Shown piece after piece: positions 60,949 to 64,000 of a stretch of 64,000 nt of DNA. Source of the DNA: Salinispora cortesiana (lineage in GTDB: Bacteria; Actinomycetota; Actinomycetes; Mycobacteriales; Micromonosporaceae). Under the pieces are notes generated by a model, which was given only the letters and a program-made list of their open reading frames with translations, was not told where the DNA came from and made no database searches. The stretch is from positions 1 to 64,000 of the forward strand of contig NZ_AXVR01000004.1 of NCBI RefSeq assembly GCF_000484695.1. The letters are read 5' to 3'. Position numbers and translations under genes: made by a program. Positions within the stretch are counted from its first letter, which is position 1; each line of letters opens with the position of its first letter.

Positions 60949-62745
60949 TCATTCGCTCCCGAGGCGCTCGGCGACTCCGGCCGCTCGGCCGTCCTCGCGC
61001 CAGCGGTTGGTGATTGGCAGGCGGCGGTCCCGCCCGAAGGCCTTCATCGAAATTTTGGTGCCGGGAGCGGACTGGCGCCGCTTGTACTCGGCGGTGTCCA
61101 CCATCCGCAGCACCTGGTCCACGAGCGCCGGGTCGTGGCCAGCCTCGATCAGCCCATCCCGGCCCAGGTCGCCGTCGATGTAGCCGATGAGGATCGGGTC
61201 GAGCAGGTCGTACTCCGGCAGCGTGTCGGAGTCCAGCTGGCCGGGGCTCAGCTCGGCCGACGGGGGCTTGTTGATCGAGCTCTCCGGGATCGGTGGGGTC
61301 TCGCCGCGGTGGACCGCCTCGGCGTTTCGCCACCGGGCGAGATGCCAGATCAGGGTCTTCCAGACGTCCTTGACCGGGTTGAAGCCGCCGACCGAGTCGC
61401 CGTACAGGGTGGAGTAGCCGACCGCGAGTTCGCTCTTGTTGCCGGTGGTCAGCACCAGGTGGCCCTCCTGGTTCGACAGGGCCATCAGGATCACCCCACG
61501 GACCCGGGCTTGGAGGTTCTCCACCGAGAGGCCGGAGAGGGAAAGGTTGGCCAGGAACGTGTCGACGATCGGCTGGATCGGCTCGACCCGGTAGTCCAGT
61601 CCGGTGCGCTTGGCCAGCTCCGCCGCGTCTTCCCGGGAGTGCTCGGAGGAGTGCTGGCTCGGCAGCGACACCCCGACCACCCGGTCCGCGCCGAGCGCGT
61701 CAACGGCCAGTGCCGCCACGACCGATGAGTCGATGCCGCCGGAGAGGCCGAGCACCACTGAGGGAAAGCGGTTCTTGTCGACGTAGTCACGCAGGCCCAG
61801 CACGAGCGCCTGCCACACCTCCGCCTCGTCGGCCGCCGGGTCGAGGAGTTCCCCGGCCGCCGAGCTGTCGGTGGGGGCGGCCGGCAGCGATTCGATGCAG
61901 CGGTGGAGCACCCGCATCCCGTCGGCCAGTTCGATGTCGGCGGGCGGACCGTCGGCGGCGGCAGGGAGTTCCACGTCGTGCACCAGCAGGTGCTCGACGA
62001 ACTGCGGCGCCCGGGCGAGCAGTTCCCCCTCCGCCGTCACAATCATGGAGTCGCCTTCGTACACCAGCTCGTCCTGGCCGCCGACCATGTTGACGTACGC
62101 GATGGTGGCCCTGGCCTCGGCGGCGCGGCGGCGGACCAGCGGTAGCCGGACGTCGTCCTTCTTCAGCTCGTACGGCGAGCCGTTGATGTTGATCACGAGG
62201 CCGACGCCGGCCTGCCGGGCGGCGGCGAACGGGCCCCCGACCTGCCACAGGTCCTCACAGATGGTCAGCGTGACATCCACTCCGCCGACCCGTACCACGG
62301 ACAGCGTCTCGCCCGGCACGAAGTAGCGGTCCTCGTCGAAGACGCCGTAGTTCGGCAGGTGGTGTTTGAAGTAGGTGGCCACGGTCTTCCCGCCGTGCAG
62401 CAGGGCTGCCGCGTTCCGCGCCCCGTGCCCCGGCTCGGCGTCGCCGTTGACCTGTGGTGGGCCGTCCGCGTCCAGGTAGCCGACCACCACCGGCAGGTCG
62501 CCCAACCCATCGGCGGCGAGGTCGGCTGCGAGTCGGTCCAGCGCCGCCTTTGACGCTTCCATGAAGGAGCGGCGGAAGACCAGGTCCTCGACCGGGTAGC
62601 CGGTCAGGGTCAGCTCCGGGAAGGCGACCAGTTGGGCGCCGGCGTCGGTGGCGCGTCGGGCCCATTCCCGAATGATCGTGGCGTTGCCGACGAGGTCACC
62701 GACAATCGGGTTGACCTGGCAGAGTGCGAGACGCAGGGTGGTCAT
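60949..62745 (-). CDS. nadE: glutamine-dependent NAD+ synthetase
   Basis: 598 residues. The N-terminal nitrilase-type glutaminase has Glu in FPELTLTGYP, Lys in FKHHLPNY and Cys in LTICEDLW. The C-terminal ATP pyrophosphatase domain has LGLSGGIDSSVVAAL. It converts nicotinic acid adenine dinucleotide to NAD+ using ammonia from glutamine. The ATG at 62745 opens TLRLALCQVNP. It diverges from the glnA2-like gene across 226 bp. Confidence 0.95.
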   Translation of the reverse strand: MTTLRLALCQVNPIVGDLVGNATIIREWARRATDAGAQLVAFPELTLTGYPVEDLVFRRSFMEASKAALDRLAADLAADGLGDLPVVVGYLDADGPPQVNGDAEPGHGARNAAALLHGGKTVATYFKHHLPNYGVFDEDRYFVPGETLSVVRVGGVDVTLTICEDLWQVGGPFAAARQAGVGLVININGSPYELKKDDVRLPLVRRRAAEARATIAYVNMVGGQDELVYEGDSMIVTAEGELLARAPQFVEHLLVHDVELPAAADGPPADIELADGMRVLHRCIESLPAAPTDSSAAGELLDPAADEAEVWQALVLGLRDYVDKNRFPSVVLGLSGGIDSSVVAALAVDALGADRVVGVSLPSQHSSEHSREDAAELAKRTGLDYRVEPIQPIVDTFLANLSLSGLSVENLQARVRGVILMALSNQEGHLVLTTGNKSELAVGYSTLYGDSVGGFNPVKDVWKTLIWHLARWRNAEAVHRGETPPIPESSINKPPSAELSPGQLDSDTLPEYDLLDPILIGYIDGDLGRDGLIEAGHDPALVDQVLRMVDTAEYKRRQSAPGTKISMKAFGRDRRLPITNRWREDGRAAGVAERLGSE

Positions 62746-62779
62746 GTCCCTATCTTGCCGCAGCGGTCCGAGCCGGGTG

Positions 62780-62819
62780 TGGCGCGTGCTGGGAGACGGG
62801 TATGGCGCGTGCTGGGAGA
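62780..62819. repeat. 17-bp direct repeat in the nadE-glnA gap
   Basis: TGGCGCGTGCTGGGAGA occurs at 62780-62796 and again at 62803-62819, 23 bases apart. Confidence 0.7.
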
Positions 62820-62879
62820 GGGGTTCCCGGCCGGTTGTGGTGGGGATGGGACAGGCCGGTGCGGGCGCGAGAAGGTCGC

Positions 62880-62895
62880 GTAACGTCGGCGTAAC
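62880..62895 (+). promoter_or_regulatory. GlnR-like box upstream of glnA2
   Basis: GTAAC-GTCGGC-GTAAC fits the half-site spacing of the actinobacterial GlnR box (GTnAC-n6-GaAAC), with GTAAC in place of GAAAC in the second half. It lies 77 bp before the glutamine synthetase start. Orientation and position are suitable, but glnA2-type genes are not classical GlnR targets, so this is tentative. Confidence 0.4.
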
Positions 62896-62971
62896 GAGGC
62901 CGGTGGAGACTGATCGGTCAGGCCGGGTCGTCCGCGGCCGAAAGCGGACAATAGGGCAGTGAGGGGTGGAA

Positions 62972-64000
62972 GTGGACCGTCAGCAGGAGTTTGTCCTCCG
63001 TACGCTGGAAGAGCGGGACATCCGGTTCGTCCGGCTGTGGTTCACCGACGTGTTGGGCACGCTGAAGAGTGTGTCGGTGGCCCCCGCGGAGCTGGAGTCC
63101 GCCTTCGCGGAGGGCATCGGGTTCGACGGTTCAGCGATCGAGGGATTCGCCCGGGTCGTCGAGTCTGACATGGTGGCGATGCCGGACCCGACCACCTTCC
63201 AGGTCTTCCCCTTCGAAGGCGGGGTCAGCGGCGAGAGCGCCCGGATGTTCTGCGACATCCTGCTCCCCGACGGCAGCCCGTCCTGGGCCGACCCGCGTCA
63301 CGTGCTGCGTCGGGCGCTGTCCCGGGCAGCGGAGAAGGGCTTCACCTACTACACCCATCCAGAGATCGAGTTCTACCTGCTGGAGGATGGGGTGTCCGAC
63401 GGCTCGGTGCCGATCCCGGTCGACACCGGTGGCTACTTCGAGCACACCACCCACGCGGTCGCCCGGGACTTCCGCCGACAGGCGGTACTCGCGCTGGAAC
63501 GAATCGGAATCTCCGTCGAGTTCAGCCACCACGAGGTCGCTCCCGGTCAGCAGGAGATCGACCTGCGTTACGCCGACGCGCTCAACACCGCCGACAACAT
63601 CATGACGTTCCGGCACGTGGTCAAGGAGGTGGCGCTCTCCACCGGCGTGCAGGCCACCTTCATGCCGAAGCCCTTCACCGACCAGCCGGGCAGTGGCATG
63701 CACACCCACCTCTCGCTGTTCGAGGGGGAGCGCAACGCGTTCCACGACGCCGGTGACCCGATGAAGCTTTCCAAGGTGGCCCGCGCGTTCATCGCCGGTC
63801 TGCTGGTGCACGCCCGGGAGTACACGGCGGTCACCAACCAGTGGGTCAACTCGTTCAAACGGCTCTTCCCGCAGGCCCTGCCGAACCGGGTCACCGAGAG
63901 CCCCGCGTACGTCTGCTGGGGACACCTCAACCGCTCCGCGCTGGTCCGGGTCCCGGCGTACGGAAAGCCGAACTCGGCCCGGGTCGAGGTCCGGTCGCCC
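62972..64000 (+). CDS. glutamine synthetase, GlnA2-like (3' end outside window)
   Basis: 343 residues visible; the gene continues past base 64000. It opens with DRQQEFVLRTLEERDIRFVR, then FTDVLGTLKSVSVAPAELE and FDGSAIEGFARV, and has EIEFYLL, EVAPGQQEIDLRY and GSGMHTHLSLF. In mycobacteria and Streptomyces the GlnA2 group is separate from the main ammonia-assimilating GlnA; in S. coelicolor it glutamylates polyamines. The context (nadE divergent, panB nearby) resembles that of glnA2 loci, so I favour GlnA2 over GlnA1. GTG 62972 follows GAGGGG; GTG 62966 is an in-frame alternative. Confidence 0.85.
   Translation, partial: MDRQQEFVLRTLEERDIRFVRLWFTDVLGTLKSVSVAPAELESAFAEGIGFDGSAIEGFARVVESDMVAMPDPTTFQVFPFEGGVSGESARMFCDILLPDGSPSWADPRHVLRRALSRAAEKGFTYYTHPEIEFYLLEDGVSDGSVPIPVDTGGYFEHTTHAVARDFRRQAVLALERIGISVEFSHHEVAPGQQEIDLRYADALNTADNIMTFRHVVKEVALSTGVQATFMPKPFTDQPGSGMHTHLSLFEGERNAFHDAGDPMKLSKVARAFIAGLLVHAREYTAVTNQWVNSFKRLFPQALPNRVTESPAYVCWGHLNRSALVRVPAYGKPNSARVEVRSP

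Overview
The window is chromosomal DNA of a high-GC actinobacterium. Codon use is strongly GC-biased, GTG and TTG starts are frequent, and the gene content fits the order Micromonosporales: FasR-linked type II fatty-acid genes, aceE-type pyruvate dehydrogenase, F420 reductase, DUF3145/DUF3052/DUF3040 proteins, a bacterial class A RNase P RNA, and a fragment of a polymorphic-membrane-protein-like beta-helix protein of the kind reported as expanded in marine Salinispora. A Salinispora or Micromonospora relative is my best inference from family knowledge; no database search was possible.

Layout. 0-9 kb: a 5'-truncated beta-helix protein, a relic of a quinone oxidoreductase, a divergent seryl-tRNA synthetase, a saccharopine-dehydrogenase-like protein, a frameshifted zinc alcohol dehydrogenase with a coupled small protein, and a 942-residue LuxR/LAL regulator. 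9-19 kb: a DsbA-like protein, a seven-unit 16-bp periodic array in front of a STAS anti-sigma antagonist, a secreted coiled-coil LAS-peptidase-like protein behind a c-di-AMP (ydaO-type) riboswitch, a CDF metal exporter, a HelD/HelR-like helicase, a hydrolase, DUF3145, and a GH3 lipoprotein. 19-27 kb: the fatty-acid block fasR > fabD > fabH > acpP > fabF > acyl-CoA carboxylase beta subunit, all on the minus strand, with a palindromic candidate FasR operator between fasR and fabD. FabD carries a C-terminal biotinyl/lipoyl-like extension. 27-38 kb: membrane-anchored secreted protein, gltX, SRPBCC protein, aceE, YjbQ, MarR, a fused alpha-beta 2-oxoacid dehydrogenase E1, DUF3052, AhpE peroxiredoxin and tRNA-Val(TAC).

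38-54 kb: TMEM175-like channel, Tat-exported polysaccharide deacetylase, hydrolase, pyruvyl transferase, a coupled SNF2 helicase/SWIM pair, DUF3040, a prim-pol-domain protein divergent from an XRE regulator coupled to an HFCD flavoprotein, then Nif3-like > zinc-ribbon coiled coil > RNase H/phosphatase, and a TauE/SafE permease over a second 16-bp tandem repeat. 54-64 kb: rnpB followed directly by a decayed tyrosine integrase, a methyltransferase, a TetR regulator with a perfect 12-bp-arm palindrome facing a glyoxalase, an AraC regulator whose effector domain appears deleted in frame, F420:NADPH oxidoreductase, a lipoprotein, panB, nadE and the 5' part of a glnA2-like glutamine synthetase that runs off the window.

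Most of the window is core-genome metabolism (fatty acids, pyruvate, pantothenate, NAD, glutamine, tRNA charging). The accessory signals are the degraded genes at 1.3, 4.9, 55 and 58 kb, the short-period repeat arrays, and the uncharacterised regulator/flavoprotein/prim-pol module at 47.6-50.4 kb. No CRISPR array, complete insertion sequence or biosynthetic gene cluster was seen.
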